Positions 9,274 through 19,500 of a stretch of 62,763 bases of DNA are shown one piece after another. The translations under genes and the position numbers were made by a program. Source of the stretch: Clostridia bacterium (GTDB lineage: Bacteria; Bacillota; Clostridia; Oscillospirales; Acutalibacteraceae); the NCBI GenBank assembly GCA_017415515.1, contig JAFQGI010000029.1:1-62763 (forward strand), given 5' to 3'. Position 1 is the first letter of the stretch; every line of letters begins with the position of its first letter. A model generated the notes under the pieces. It was not told the origin of the DNA and ran no database searches. It was given only the letters and a program-made list of their open reading frames with translations.

Positions 9274-10650
9274 ATGAGCGACAACAAAGAAATGCTCGGC
9301 ACAGCGCCGATCGGCAAACTGCTGTTCAAATTGGCGGTTCCGACGGTGGTGGCCCAGCTGATCAACATGCTGTACAACATCGTCGACCGCATCTATATCG
9401 GTCACATGCCGGGGGACGGAAGCCTTGCGCTGACGGGTGTCGGCGTATGCATGCCGATTATTATGATCATCTCGGCGTTTGCGGCGCTGATCGCCTCGGG
9501 CGGTGCGCCGAAGGCGTCCATCTCCATGGGCAAGGGTGACAACGATTCCGCCGAAAAAATCATGGGCGGTTGCTTCTCTTTGCAGTTGATCATTTCCGCC
9601 GTGCTGACCGCCGTTTTGCTACTCTGGAACAACGATCTGCTTTTACTGTTCGGTGCCAGCGAGAACACCATCGGTTACGCCACCGATTATATGAACCTCT
9701 ATGCCATCGGCACGGTGTTCGTTCAGCTCACGCTGGGCATGGGCGCGTTTATCACCGCGCAGGGTTACACCAAGATCAGCATGATCACGGTGCTGCTCGG
9801 CGCCGTCAGCAATATTATCTTGGATCCTATTTTCATTTTCGGCTTTCGGATGGGCGTAAGGGGTGCGGCACTTGCCACCATCCTCTCCCAGGCCGTCTCT
9901 TGCGTTTGGGTGCTGCTGTTCCTTTGCGGCAAGAAAACCTATTTGAAGCTGAAAAGGCAGAATCTCCGCATAGACGGAAAGCTCGTTTTTCCTTGCCTTG
10001 CGCTGGGAACGGCAACCTTCATTATGCAAAGCAGCGAAAGCGTGATTTCGGTCTGCTTTAACTCCTCCCTCTTAAAATACGGCGGCGACATTGCCGTGGG
10101 TGCCATGACCATCCTCACCAGCGTGATGCAGTTTGCCATGCTGCCGATGCAGGGCATTGCACAGGGGGCACAGCCGATTTTGAGCTACAACTACGGCGCA
10201 AACAACACCGAGCGCGTGAAGAAAACCTTTCGTCTTCTGCTGATAGCCTGTCTGACCTATTCCTTTGTCATTTGGGGCGCCATTATGCTGCTGCCGCAAA
10301 TGTTTGCAGGAATATTCACTCCCGATGCCACACTGATTGCGTTCACCGCAAAGGCACTGCGCATTTATTGCGGCGTGCTGTGCATCTTCGGCATTCAGAT
10401 CGCCTGCCAGATGACCTTCGTTTCCATCGGCAACGCGCCGTGTTCCATCCTTGTCGCCGTCGTGCGCAAGTTCGTTTTGCTTCTGCCGCTGATCTATGTC
10501 ATGCCGCAACTGATCACAGACCAAACCATGGGCGTTTACACGGCGGAGCCGGTGGCCGACGCGATAGCCGTAACCTTTACCGCCGTTCTTTTCGCCATAC
10601 AATTCAAAAAAGCGTTGCGTTCGCTAAGGTTGGAAAGCTCGACAACTTGA
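9274..10650 (+). CDS. MATE family multidrug/drug-cation antiporter
   Basis: A 458-residue integral membrane protein of the MATE family (MepA/NorM-like), which exports cationic drugs or metabolites using sodium or proton gradients. About 12 hydrophobic helices are visible. The N-terminus MSDNKEMLGTAPIGKLLFKL and the NIVDRIYIGHM motif in helix 1 are typical; a second DPIFIFGF motif marks the repeat. I use the ATG at 9274 with GGAGTG upstream rather than the in-frame ATG 30 bases earlier. It is a single-gene unit ended by the hairpin at 10745. Substrate is unknown. Confidence 0.92.
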   Translation: MSDNKEMLGTAPIGKLLFKLAVPTVVAQLINMLYNIVDRIYIGHMPGDGSLALTGVGVCMPIIMIISAFAALIASGGAPKASISMGKGDNDSAEKIMGGCFSLQLIISAVLTAVLLLWNNDLLLLFGASENTIGYATDYMNLYAIGTVFVQLTLGMGAFITAQGYTKISMITVLLGAVSNIILDPIFIFGFRMGVRGAALATILSQAVSCVWVLLFLCGKKTYLKLKRQNLRIDGKLVFPCLALGTATFIMQSSESVISVCFNSSLLKYGGDIAVGAMTILTSVMQFAMLPMQGIAQGAQPILSYNYGANNTERVKKTFRLLLIACLTYSFVIWGAIMLLPQMFAGIFTPDATLIAFTAKALRIYCGVLCIFGIQIACQMTFVSIGNAPCSILVAVVRKFVLLLPLIYVMPQLITDQTMGVYTAEPVADAIAVTFTAVLFAIQFKKALRSLRLESSTT

Positions 10651-10744
10651 GAGTTCCTTCCGAGACGGATAGCACGTCATAATCTGAATTCCCGAAGGAA
10701 TGCGATCACCTTGCGGCAACCACCCTATAACCTCTTTGCATAAC

Positions 10745-10782
10745 AAAACCCCGCCGCCCACAAACGTGGGCGGCGGGGTTTT
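10745..10782. terminator. Bidirectional terminator
   Basis: AAAACCCCGCCGCCCAC and its complement flank a short AAAC loop. It lies between the convergent MATE and zinc-ribbon genes and has A/T runs on both sides. Confidence 0.85.
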
Positions 10783-10793
10783 CTCTTTCTTTA

Positions 10794-11786
10794 TCACACA
10801 TGGGTATACACGCTGCCGCACTGACCGCAAAAACGAGCACCGGCCGCCATTTCTGCACCGCAAACGGAGCACGTCGGCTTCGGCGGAACCACCGCCGCAC
10901 CGCAATCCATACAAAACTTGCTGGTTTCGGGAATGATCGCGCCGCAACCTACGCAAACGATCGACGGCGACGCCTCACCGCGGAAGGAGGTGCCACACCC
11001 CACACAATAACGGCTGTCAATCACGTTTGCCTTGCCACAAACCGTGCAAGTCAAGGCGGGAGCGGCAGACTTGTTCCGCAAATGCAGCATGACATCAAAC
11101 AGTGCGATGATGAAAATGTAAATGGCGTAACTCCACAGTTCAAACGTTTCATCCGGCTCCGTTTCTACGCCCATTTCCGCCATCTTTGCAGCAAGTTCTC
11201 TTGCCGCCAACGTATTACACAAATACAACAAAACAACAAACAAACCACTCACGATCAGCGGCGCCAATATATCCGTCACCACCTGCAATCGGCTGGTCAA
11301 CACAATCTGGAACAGAAAAATGAGCAGAGCCGCCAGCACGGGGAACACCAAAAGGCCAAAAAAGCCAACGATGTCAGAGGGGTCCACCAGCATAGAATCC
11401 ATATCCCCGGCAATCAAAATCGGGAAAATGAATGTGCCCAGCAAATACGGAACCAGATACAGACACGTGAACAACAGCGTGCACCGTGCCGCAACGAAAG
11501 CCAACACACCCATATAGGCAAACAGCGCAAGCCCACATCCTGCCGTGACGAATCCCATGGCTTCGGTTTCATTTGCCTCCGTCACAAAATACATCGCCAC
11601 TATGCAAATCAGGTACAACACCGCAGGAAGAAGAAGCGTAAAATTTCCCCGAAGCTCTTCGCTAAACGGAATCGTTTCCCATTCCAGATCTCGTCTATCA
11701 GACCAATTCATCTGCACGCGCTCACCGCAACGAACGCAAAAGGAAGCTCCCGCCTCCATTGGTTTGCCACACTTTCTACAAAACAC
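10794..11786 (-). CDS. Membrane protein with four zinc ribbons
   Basis: A roughly 330-residue protein of unknown function. I take the GTG at 11786 (VFCRKCGKPM) as start because GGAGG lies 8 bases upstream; a longer TTG start would overlap that site. An N-terminal CxxC-CxxC ribbon is followed by about six hydrophobic helices and three further ribbons near the C-terminus (CTVCG..CVGCG, CVGCG..CMDCG, CSVCG..CGQCG). Such zinc-ribbon membrane proteins are common in Clostridia but lack a known activity. It has its own promoter and is convergent with the MATE gene. Confidence 0.8.
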   Translation of the reverse strand: MFCRKCGKPMEAGASFCVRCGERVQMNWSDRRDLEWETIPFSEELRGNFTLLLPAVLYLICIVAMYFVTEANETEAMGFVTAGCGLALFAYMGVLAFVAARCTLLFTCLYLVPYLLGTFIFPILIAGDMDSMLVDPSDIVGFFGLLVFPVLAALLIFLFQIVLTSRLQVVTDILAPLIVSGLFVVLLYLCNTLAARELAAKMAEMGVETEPDETFELWSYAIYIFIIALFDVMLHLRNKSAAPALTCTVCGKANVIDSRYCVGCGTSFRGEASPSIVCVGCGAIIPETSKFCMDCGAAVVPPKPTCSVCGAEMAAGARFCGQCGSVYTHV

Positions 11787-11812
11787 AGAACACACCTCCA
11801 AGCGTTTTCATA

Positions 11813-11841
11813 AGTATAGCATTTTTCGACACGAAAGTAAA
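11813..11841 (-). promoter_or_regulatory. Promoter of the zinc-ribbon gene
   Basis: TTTACT (11836-11841) and TATACT (11813-11818) on the minus strand, 17 bp apart, with TGC before the -10 box. Confidence 0.65.
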
Positions 11842-11851
11842 GACCATAACC

Positions 11852-11888
11852 AAAAACCGCCGCCTGCGTTTGCAGACGGCGGCTTTTT
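11852..11888 (-). terminator. Terminator of the glycosidase/CBM unit
   Basis: A GC-rich stem (GCCGCCGTCTGC / GCAGGCGGCGGT) followed by T5 on the minus strand, 12 bp after the stop of the CBM-only protein. Confidence 0.85.
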
Positions 11889-11899
11889 CGTTGATTTGT

Positions 11900-14458
11900 T
11901 TATTGATCGTAGCTGCGGTTGACAATGTCGCCATAGACCACAATCTCCTCGCCGTCTTTTTCAAAGACGTAATAAGGGCGAGCGTAGATTTGGGTAGTCG
12001 TGTTTGCCAACGGCACGTTGACCACACGCACGGCAAACCGACAGCCGTCATCCGACACGTCCCACAGATACTGCACCGGCACGTTCGCCACCGTATCGTT
12101 GTTGACGGCGTCAAGGGTCATCGCGCTGCTATCCTTGCCGATGGCGGCCTGATTGGTGATCACCGCACCCATCCGCAACAGAGGATACGCACGCTCATCC
12201 TCATAGGGGTTCACCGTCGCAGAGGATAGATTCACCCGATGGCGATTATCCATATAGATACGGTTGCCCTGCAACTCCATCAAAAAGGCAACACCCAAGC
12301 GGGCGGTGCTATCCTCCGGGATCAGGCGGAAATTGTCCACATAGACATCCTCTACCACACCGTTGCCGCCGCCACACAAATTCAGCACCAGAGAGGTGTC
12401 CCCCTCCACCGTAAAGGTCTGGGTCACATAGGTCCACGCGGTGTTGCTGATCCATTCGTAGGCGTATTGCGTGCCGGTGGTACTGCCCTTGAGGGTCGCG
12501 TTGGCACCGCTACGGTTCGCCTTGTACCGGTAGGTCAGGGTATAGGTCTTGCCGTCCGCCACGGGGATGTTTACCTGCTCCAACATGGCACCCCAGGTGC
12601 CGTCACCCTTGAGGTGGGCACCGTAAGAGCCGCCATAAGCGGCATCGGCAGACAGGACGGTCTGCTGATAGACATCCCAGCCCGCCAAAGAGCCTTGCTC
12701 AAAGTCGCCGTTGGTCAGCGGGGTTTCGCCGCCGCTCATTTCCATCACGCTGGTGTTGGTGCCGACGGGTTTGAGGGTAGGCTGGCCCTCGGCAGGGGCG
12801 ACAGCGACACCCTTGGCGGTCTCAAACAGCCGCACGTTGTCCATCTGCACCTGACCGCCACCGTCCACGATGGCAAAACCGATGCGGGAATAGGCACCGC
12901 TGTTAAAGGTGATGGAGTAGGTCACCCAGTCGCTATCGGTCGTGTTGAACGAGATGGTGTAAAACTCCTTGGGCGCGTCGTAATCGTCATCCAGCAGAGC
13001 AATACGACCGCTGCCGGACACCAAACGCTTTACATCTAGCGTAAGGGTATAGGAGGTGTTGGGGGTCACGTCGATCCAGTTGATGTAATGCAGTTGCCGC
13101 TCCGTATGCGCGGAGGCGGTATATTGCAGCATCGCGCCGTGGCTGTCCCCCACGTCGGCAAAGGACAAAAAGCCGTTGCGCCAAGCGGGGTTGTCCGACC
13201 AAGACAAACGCGCGTCGTTGGTGGTCATATAGATGCCCTCGATGAGGGAATCCGCATCGGCACAATACTTGTTGCCGCTGTTGTTGCCGGCGGTCAGCGT
13301 TTCGGTGCGCAGAGGGCTGATGTGCTCCACGCCGTTGGAAGATCGGAACAGGGCGATGTCGTCCAAATATAGCTGACTCTCGGCACCATAGACAGCGACG
13401 TTGACCGTGGTGTGGGAGCCGGAATAAAAGGTCACCGACCGTAGATGCCACGCATCGTCCGGGGCGGTCGCCATCAGCTGCATCGTCTCGGTGGAAATGG
13501 AGGCGGCACCGTGGCCGTTGCCGTTGTACGGCTCGTACACCAAAAACTTGCCGGTGGCGGCGTTCACCACGCCAAACGTAGCGGTGGCGCGGTTATTCTC
13601 GCTCAAACGCGGAGCTTTCACCCACGCGGAGAAGGTGTACTGGGTGTACGGCTCCACCGACACCGCAAAGCTGTGCCATGCCGCCGTCTGCACGTCGGAG
13701 CTGTCGAAATAGAGGCTGTGGTTGCCCTCGGGGGCGGTGGGGTCCTCCACCACCTGCACGCCACCGGACAAAAAGCCGGAGGTGTTCCACTGGGCATTGG
13801 CAGTAGCCTCGAAGCCACCCTGTTTAATCAGGTTGGAGGCGGCATCCTTGGGGCGACCCATCTTGGTGCCGAAGGAGGTGAGATAGGGCGCCATCTCGGT
13901 GGTGTCGCCTCCTTCGGAGGTGACCACCAGATTATCAATGTAACAGGGTGTGCCACCGTTGCCACCGGGGCAGAATTTCAGAGTAATGGCGGTATAATTG
14001 CCGCTGTTGAAGGTATAGGAAATCTGTTGCCAGGTGGAAATGCTGTCACATCCCGTGGGCTTGGCAAAGGATTTGTCGGCGCTGCTGTACGTGCCGGTGT
14101 TGGTGTCCGCCCCCTGATAGGTGAAGACGTGGTACAGATTGCTGCCGGGGTCGGAAGCATAGCGATAGTAAAAAGACACCGTAATGGTGGCGTTTTTGCG
14201 CACGGGAATGGTCTTGTACGCCGCGCCGCTGTAAGCGGAGGTGGCGGTGAGTTTCAAAGAATAGCTGCCGCTGTACACCGTGGCGGTGTCGATGGCGCCG
14301 TTTGCCACCTCCCAACCGTTGGTGTTGCCCAGCTCCAAATCGCCGTTGGCCGCCAGATTATCGGCGGCGGTGACGGTAGGGGCGGCAGGAAGCACCAACA
14401 CCATAGTCAGCAGCAGGCTGAGGAATACCAGAGGAACGATGATCTTCATTTTCTTCAT
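11900..14458 (-). CDS. Secreted multi-CBM protein without a catalytic domain
   Basis: An 852-residue exported protein. The signal peptide covers about residues 1-32. Four jelly-roll-type modules resembling CBM4/9/16 follow, roughly at 33-185, 205-375, 393-545 and 575-725, each opening with an N-G-D/S-F-E-type turn and a later YTL/YTF motif. A C-terminal domain of about 125 residues ends in YARPYYVFEKDGEEIVVYGD. Modules two and three are clearly homologous to the paired modules in the three large glycosidase-like proteins nearby. No membrane anchor is seen. It lies 15 bp after the second glycosidase-like gene, so the two are probably co-expressed and may act as separate catalytic and binding halves. 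Confidence 0.8.
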   Translation of the reverse strand: MKKMKIIVPLVFLSLLLTMVLVLPAAPTVTAADNLAANGDLELGNTNGWEVANGAIDTATVYSGSYSLKLTATSAYSGAAYKTIPVRKNATITVSFYYRYASDPGSNLYHVFTYQGADTNTGTYSSADKSFAKPTGCDSISTWQQISYTFNSGNYTAITLKFCPGGNGGTPCYIDNLVVTSEGGDTTEMAPYLTSFGTKMGRPKDAASNLIKQGGFEATANAQWNTSGFLSGGVQVVEDPTAPEGNHSLYFDSSDVQTAAWHSFAVSVEPYTQYTFSAWVKAPRLSENNRATATFGVVNAATGKFLVYEPYNGNGHGAASISTETMQLMATAPDDAWHLRSVTFYSGSHTTVNVAVYGAESQLYLDDIALFRSSNGVEHISPLRTETLTAGNNSGNKYCADADSLIEGIYMTTNDARLSWSDNPAWRNGFLSFADVGDSHGAMLQYTASAHTERQLHYINWIDVTPNTSYTLTLDVKRLVSGSGRIALLDDDYDAPKEFYTISFNTTDSDWVTYSITFNSGAYSRIGFAIVDGGGQVQMDNVRLFETAKGVAVAPAEGQPTLKPVGTNTSVMEMSGGETPLTNGDFEQGSLAGWDVYQQTVLSADAAYGGSYGAHLKGDGTWGAMLEQVNIPVADGKTYTLTYRYKANRSGANATLKGSTTGTQYAYEWISNTAWTYVTQTFTVEGDTSLVLNLCGGGNGVVEDVYVDNFRLIPEDSTARLGVAFLMELQGNRIYMDNRHRVNLSSATVNPYEDERAYPLLRMGAVITNQAAIGKDSSAMTLDAVNNDTVANVPVQYLWDVSDDGCRFAVRVVNVPLANTTTQIYARPYYVFEKDGEEIVVYGDIVNRSYDQ

Positions 14459-14473
14459 AGCGTCATTCCCCCT

Positions 14474-16420
14474 TTACTGCATCTCGTAGAGCTCTACGTC
14501 GTCGATATAGGTGTGGGTGCCAGCCACCACGCGGAAGTCGATGCAAAGTGTGGTGGTGTCGCCGGTGCGCAGCGAGATGGTGTCCTGCCGCCACTCGGTG
14601 GTGTTGCCGCCGTTCATATATGCTTGACCGATGATGGTGCCGTCGATGGTGCCTCCCTCGCGGACAAAGCAATAGCAGTTGTTGGCGGTATCGTCGGCGG
14701 CGTGCTTATAGTAGTAGGTCAGGGTGTAGTTGGTGTTGGGCTGGACCGAAATCGACACCTGATTGACACCCTCCCACTCCACACTGCCATAATCCAGCTC
14801 TAAGCTGTAAGAGCCGGTGTGAGCGGTGGCGGCGGTGGCCTGATAGGTGCCGTTGGAACCAAACTTGACCCAGTTGGTCAAGCCGTTTTCAAAGCTGTGA
14901 TTTTGCACCAGATTGACAGCGGGCGGCACGATCTCCGCCACATTGGAAACAGAGGTCGCCGCCGTGCTGTCGGAGGTGGCGGTGACGCGGTATTGCACCG
15001 TGCCGCTGGCGGGCAGGGTGGTGTCCTTGTAGACGTACTTGCGGCCGACGCTGTCCACCGTGGCGCCGGAGGTGGCGATGGTGACCCAAGCGCCACCGTT
15101 GATAGAGCGCTCCAGCTTGTAGGTGTGGGACTGGGTGGGTTTGATCCACTCCACCGTGCCGTTACCCTCATTAAAGAACATCGTCGGTGTGTTGAGGGCG
15201 AGGCTCTCGCCGCGATGGTCGGCACGGTATTCCTCGATGTAATCGTGAATCTCATACGCCACCAGACGGAAATCGGTGACGGCACCGTCTTTCGCAATCA
15301 AATCATAGGCGCTGCCGCCGGCATTCGGCTGCCAGCACCACATAAACCAGCCGCTCCATCCTTTGGCACGGAAATTGTCGCGGAATAAGAGTTGGGCGCT
15401 CACCATTTCGTCCTCGGAGGGATATTTGCCATCGCCCAGACCAAACTCGGTGGCCAGCATCGGCAGAGGAGAACGGAACTTGGAGATGTCGTCTGCCGAG
15501 GCGTGGGCGTTGTATTCCTGATGGCCGAGGAAGGTCAGATCGGTCTCGGAATACATAGTCATATTATCGGTGCTGCCGCAGAGGGTGCGATCCACATTGG
15601 GAAGGCACTCTGCCAGCGTGTCCGCCACCTTGTTAACGAAATACAGCATACTCTCGCGGGTGACGCCGTAGGTTTCGCGTTGTTCGGTGAAATTGCCCAT
15701 GTCGGGATCGTGCATCTCATTCTCCACCTCAGAGGTGGCGGCGCACATCACCACCACGTCGGGGTACTCCGCCAGCATAGCGCAGAGGGGCTTGACGAAC
15801 CGCTCGGCGTAGTGGTCCGCCACCTCCTTGACCGCATACATCTGGGTCATACGGTACCAAACTTCCAGGTTGTAGTAGGACACGGCGGAGGTCGAGTGAC
15901 AGCACACCGTCCACAAAACAGGCATCTCCGCCTCACGGCAGATGTCCAAAAAGCGGCGGGCGTTGTCCAGATACTCCTGCTTGATGCCGACGACGTCACC
16001 GGTGTCGTCAAACACCACACCCTCGGCGTAGATGGAGCCCTCATAGCCCATGATGTTAAATCCCAGAGCTTTGAGATTATAGATCTGCTCCAACAGGTAT
16101 TTGTCGCTGTATTGGTCGATGCCCACCGTGGACCAACTGTCGCTCACGTACTTCACCATGGTTTCGTTGGCGGTAAAGCCGTGGCCCAAATTGTCGTGGG
16201 TCAGCCAAGGGAACCAAATGCCCTCCAAATAGCCGTCACGCTCCAAAATGTCCGCCACCGCCAAGGCGGTGGGATAAGCGGACACAGCCTGCGGCGCAGG
16301 CGCCGCATCGGGGACAGAGGTGTTGTTGGTGTCGCCCTGCACCAACAACACGCCCACGGTGGTGGCCAGCACGGCCACGGCGCACAAAAGGGGCAAAAGG
16401 AGGTTGCGTGCCAGTTTCAT
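14474..16420 (-). CDS. Secreted glycosidase-like protein GH-2 (TIM-barrel, FN3, CBM)
   Basis: A 648-residue exported protein with an N-terminal hydrophobic signal or anchor (about 7-27). Residues 55-400 form a TIM-barrel-like domain paralogous to three others in this window: GIWFPWL, MGYEGSIY, ADHYAERFVKPL, then TSEVENEM (E231/E233/E235) and ATEFG (E325). The two glutamate positions fit the acid/base and nucleophile of clan GH-A retaining hydrolases, but I cannot name a CAZy family. A fibronectin-III-like domain (about 405-500) and one CBM-like module (about 505-648) follow. Unlike its paralogues it has no Thr/Pro linker and no C-terminal membrane helix; the CBM pair is in the next gene. Confidence 0.75.
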   Translation of the reverse strand: MKLARNLLLPLLCAVAVLATTVGVLLVQGDTNNTSVPDAAPAPQAVSAYPTALAVADILERDGYLEGIWFPWLTHDNLGHGFTANETMVKYVSDSWSTVGIDQYSDKYLLEQIYNLKALGFNIMGYEGSIYAEGVVFDDTGDVVGIKQEYLDNARRFLDICREAEMPVLWTVCCHSTSAVSYYNLEVWYRMTQMYAVKEVADHYAERFVKPLCAMLAEYPDVVVMCAATSEVENEMHDPDMGNFTEQRETYGVTRESMLYFVNKVADTLAECLPNVDRTLCGSTDNMTMYSETDLTFLGHQEYNAHASADDISKFRSPLPMLATEFGLGDGKYPSEDEMVSAQLLFRDNFRAKGWSGWFMWCWQPNAGGSAYDLIAKDGAVTDFRLVAYEIHDYIEEYRADHRGESLALNTPTMFFNEGNGTVEWIKPTQSHTYKLERSINGGAWVTIATSGATVDSVGRKYVYKDTTLPASGTVQYRVTATSDSTAATSVSNVAEIVPPAVNLVQNHSFENGLTNWVKFGSNGTYQATAATAHTGSYSLELDYGSVEWEGVNQVSISVQPNTNYTLTYYYKHAADDTANNCYCFVREGGTIDGTIIGQAYMNGGNTTEWRQDTISLRTGDTTTLCIDFRVVAGTHTYIDDVELYEMQ

Positions 16421-16455
16421 TCAAACACATCCCTTCGGGTGTTATTCTGTTCAAT

Positions 16456-16484
16456 AATGTACCATAAAAGCAGAACATTGTAAA
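16456..16484 (-). promoter_or_regulatory. Possible internal promoter before GH-2
   Basis: TTTACA (16479-16484) and TACATT (16456-16461) on the minus strand with 17 bp spacing. It lies just after the hairpin at 16493-16520, so GH-2 and the CBM protein may form their own transcript. Confidence 0.45.
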
Positions 16485-16492
16485 GAGGACAG

Positions 16493-16520
16493 AGAGGCCG
16501 CAGAGACGTCTGCGGCCTCT
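16493..16520 (-). terminator. Intercistronic hairpin after GH-1
   Basis: A perfect 12-bp stem (AGAGGCCGCAGA) with a 4-base loop. It is followed by a mixed C/T stretch rather than a clean T run, so it is either a weak terminator or a transcript-stabilising hairpin separating the glycyl radical operon from GH-2. Confidence 0.55.
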
Positions 16521-16531
16521 CATCCTATCCT

Positions 16532-19500
16532 TTACACCTGCTTCTTCTTACGCAAAATGAGGAACAGCGCCACGCCCACGCCAATCAGCAGGACGCCGCC
16601 GCCGATACCCACATACAGCCACGGGAAGGCCTTGGGCTGTTTTTGGGTGCCTGCACCCGTTGGCTTTTTATCCTTGTCGGGAGCAGAGGTGGAGGTGTTC
16701 TTCTCCTGAGAGGGGTCAGAGGACGGCGCGAGGGTAGGATCGGTGCCCTCCCCCTGGGAAGGATCGGTAGTCACGGTCGCAGAGGGGTCGGTAGACGCAG
16801 AGGAAGAGCCCGTGGTGGTGTCCTTAGAGGGGGTGACGGAGCCGTTCCCCGAGGGACGCGCCGTAGCGGTGGGAGGTGTCCCCGTGCCACCGGTGTTGGG
16901 ATCCTTATAGGTGTCGTCTCCCTTAATGCCGTCGGAGGTCTTAAACAGACGCAGGTTGTCGATGAGGGCGGAGCCGCCGCCATCCACCACGCCCACCGCC
17001 AGTCGGTTAAAGCAGCCGGTGTTGAGGCGGAAGCAGATGGTGAACCAATCGTCACCAAAGCTGTCGCCGTCAAACTCCACCGAAATGATCTCCGCGGGAT
17101 CTCTCATTTTGCCATCCAGCAGAATGAGACGGCCTGCACCGCTTTTCAGCACCTTGACGTCCACCGAGAAGGTATACCAGGTGTTCGGTTGCACGTCCAC
17201 ATAGCGCAGATAGTGCTGACCCACCGGATTGGCGGTGGCGGTGTATTTCAGAGATTTGCCATACTCATATTTGTTGTTGGCGATGCTGAGGAAGCCGCTG
17301 TCCCAGCCGCTGCCACCTTTCCAGAAGGTGGTGCTGTCAAAGGTGGGATTTTTGAACAGGCTGTTTTTCTCGGCACAATAGGCATACTCCGCGTCAAAGC
17401 GGGTGGCAACCATATGCGACATGTTGTCGCTGACGTATTTGGTGCCTTCGCCGTTTTTATACAGCGCCAAACCGTCCACCCACATCTGCGAGGAGCAACC
17501 GTAGAGGGCGATGCCCACCTTGGTGCGGTTGCCGCTGTTAAAGGTGACAGAGCGCAGATGCCACGCCTCGTCCCAGCCGGGAGGCACGATCTGCTTGCCA
17601 TGGGTGAAGAAGGGAAACTTTCCGCTGATATAAGGAATAAATTGCTTGGTTTCGCTGTCCACCACGCCGACGGTGGCCCAGCCACGGTTGTCGGCCGACA
17701 GGTGGGCACCCTTCACCCACGCGGAGAAGGTATAATCGGTGTTTTTCGCCACGTCCACCCACACAATATGCCAGTTGGCGGTGGTGGTTTTGGAGGTGTT
17801 GAAATACAGGCTCTTGCTGCCCTCGGGGGCGGTCTTGTCGGACACCACCGACAGCACGGAGGAGGTAGTGAAACCGCCTGCGGAGGACTCAAAGCTACCT
17901 TCTTTCAGCAGATTGGACTCGGCTTTGGCGGGACGGTTGTGCTCGGCGCTGACAGCGGTGAGCAGCATCGGAACGACAGGGCTCACCTTCTTCAAATTCA
18001 AGGGATAGTTGCTCAAATTATAGGTCTTTTCCTCGTTGGTGCCGCTGTATTTCGTGTTGAACTGACTGCAATCAGATGCCTTGTTGGACACCTGCGAGGA
18101 TTTTTCGTTGCCCTTGCCGTCCCGCACCACAATTTTATATACCGTGTTGGCGGTGGGGGTCTCCTCGCTCAGGCATTGCATCTTACGACCGGCATTGGTG
18201 GAGGAAATCTTTTTGTTATCCTCCTCTTTGATCCAGGTCTTGCCGCCGTCGTCCGAGCGCAAGAAGTCGTAATAGGCCGTCTGACGGGGAGCGATCCACT
18301 CCACCATACCGTTGCCGGTGTTGCAGAAGAGTTGGGGGGTATCCAGCACCGTCTTGTCGCCGCGATGGACGTCCCGCTGCTCTTCAAAGTAGTGGTACAG
18401 CTCGTAGGCGGTGTCACGGAAATCGGTGACGTTCTTAGCACCCTTTTTCAGCAGGTCGTAGGCACTGCCGGAGGTGCTGTTGGAAGACCAACACCACATA
18501 AAACAGCCCTTATAGCCGGCCTGGCGGAAATTCTTGCGGAACGTAAGCTGCAGACGGGTCAATTCGTCGTCGGCATAGCTCAGATCGTCGCCCAGACCGA
18601 ATTCGGACACGATCATGGGAACGGGAGAACGGAAGCCCTCAATCGGAGCGCTGTTTCCCGCCCAGTTGTAGTTCTGGTCGCCCAAAACGTCGAAATCCAC
18701 CTCGGAATACATCGACATATCGTTCAACTGGCAACAAATGGTACGGGGCACCGCGGGGAACGCCGCCTTCACCGCCTCGGTGACGGCGTTGACGAAATAG
18801 AGCATATTCTCCTGGGACACGCCGTACAGATCGCGGTCACTGCCGAACTGGTTGCCCACCAAAGACTCGTTCATCTCATTCTCCGCCTCGGAGGTGGAGG
18901 CAACCATCGCCACCACGTCGGGATATTCCGCCAGCACCTTGGCCAAGGGCTTGACAAACCGCTCGGCGTAGTGATCCGCCACCACAGGATCGGCATAGAA
19001 GCGGGTGGCCATATCCGAAAACGCCTTGCCGTTGGTGTAATAGTGGTTGACAGAGGAGGTGTGGCAGCACACCGTCCACAGCACCGGCATTCCCACATCG
19101 CGGCAGATATCCAGCAGGCGACGCACATTGTGCAGATACTCCTTCTTGATGCCGATAACGTCGCCGGTGTCGTCATAGATAACGCCTTCGCCGTAGATCG
19201 AGCCTTCATAGCCCATCATATTGTAGCCCAAGGATTTGAGATTGTAGATTTCCTGATAGATCTTCTCCGTGCCGTATTCGTCAATGCCCACCTTGGAGAA
19301 ATCGTACCAGCAGTTGGTGCCGCCGCTCCAACCGTTGAGCCATTGGGCCGCCAGCTCGTTGCTGGTGAGGCCGCAACCCAGATAGGTGTGGGTCAGCCAA
19401 GGGAACCAAATACCCTCGATGAAGCCGTCACGCTCCAAGATCTTCTCCATCAGGGTGGTTTCGCTGCGGTGAGGCAGAGCTTTCCCTGCCGACACCGGCA

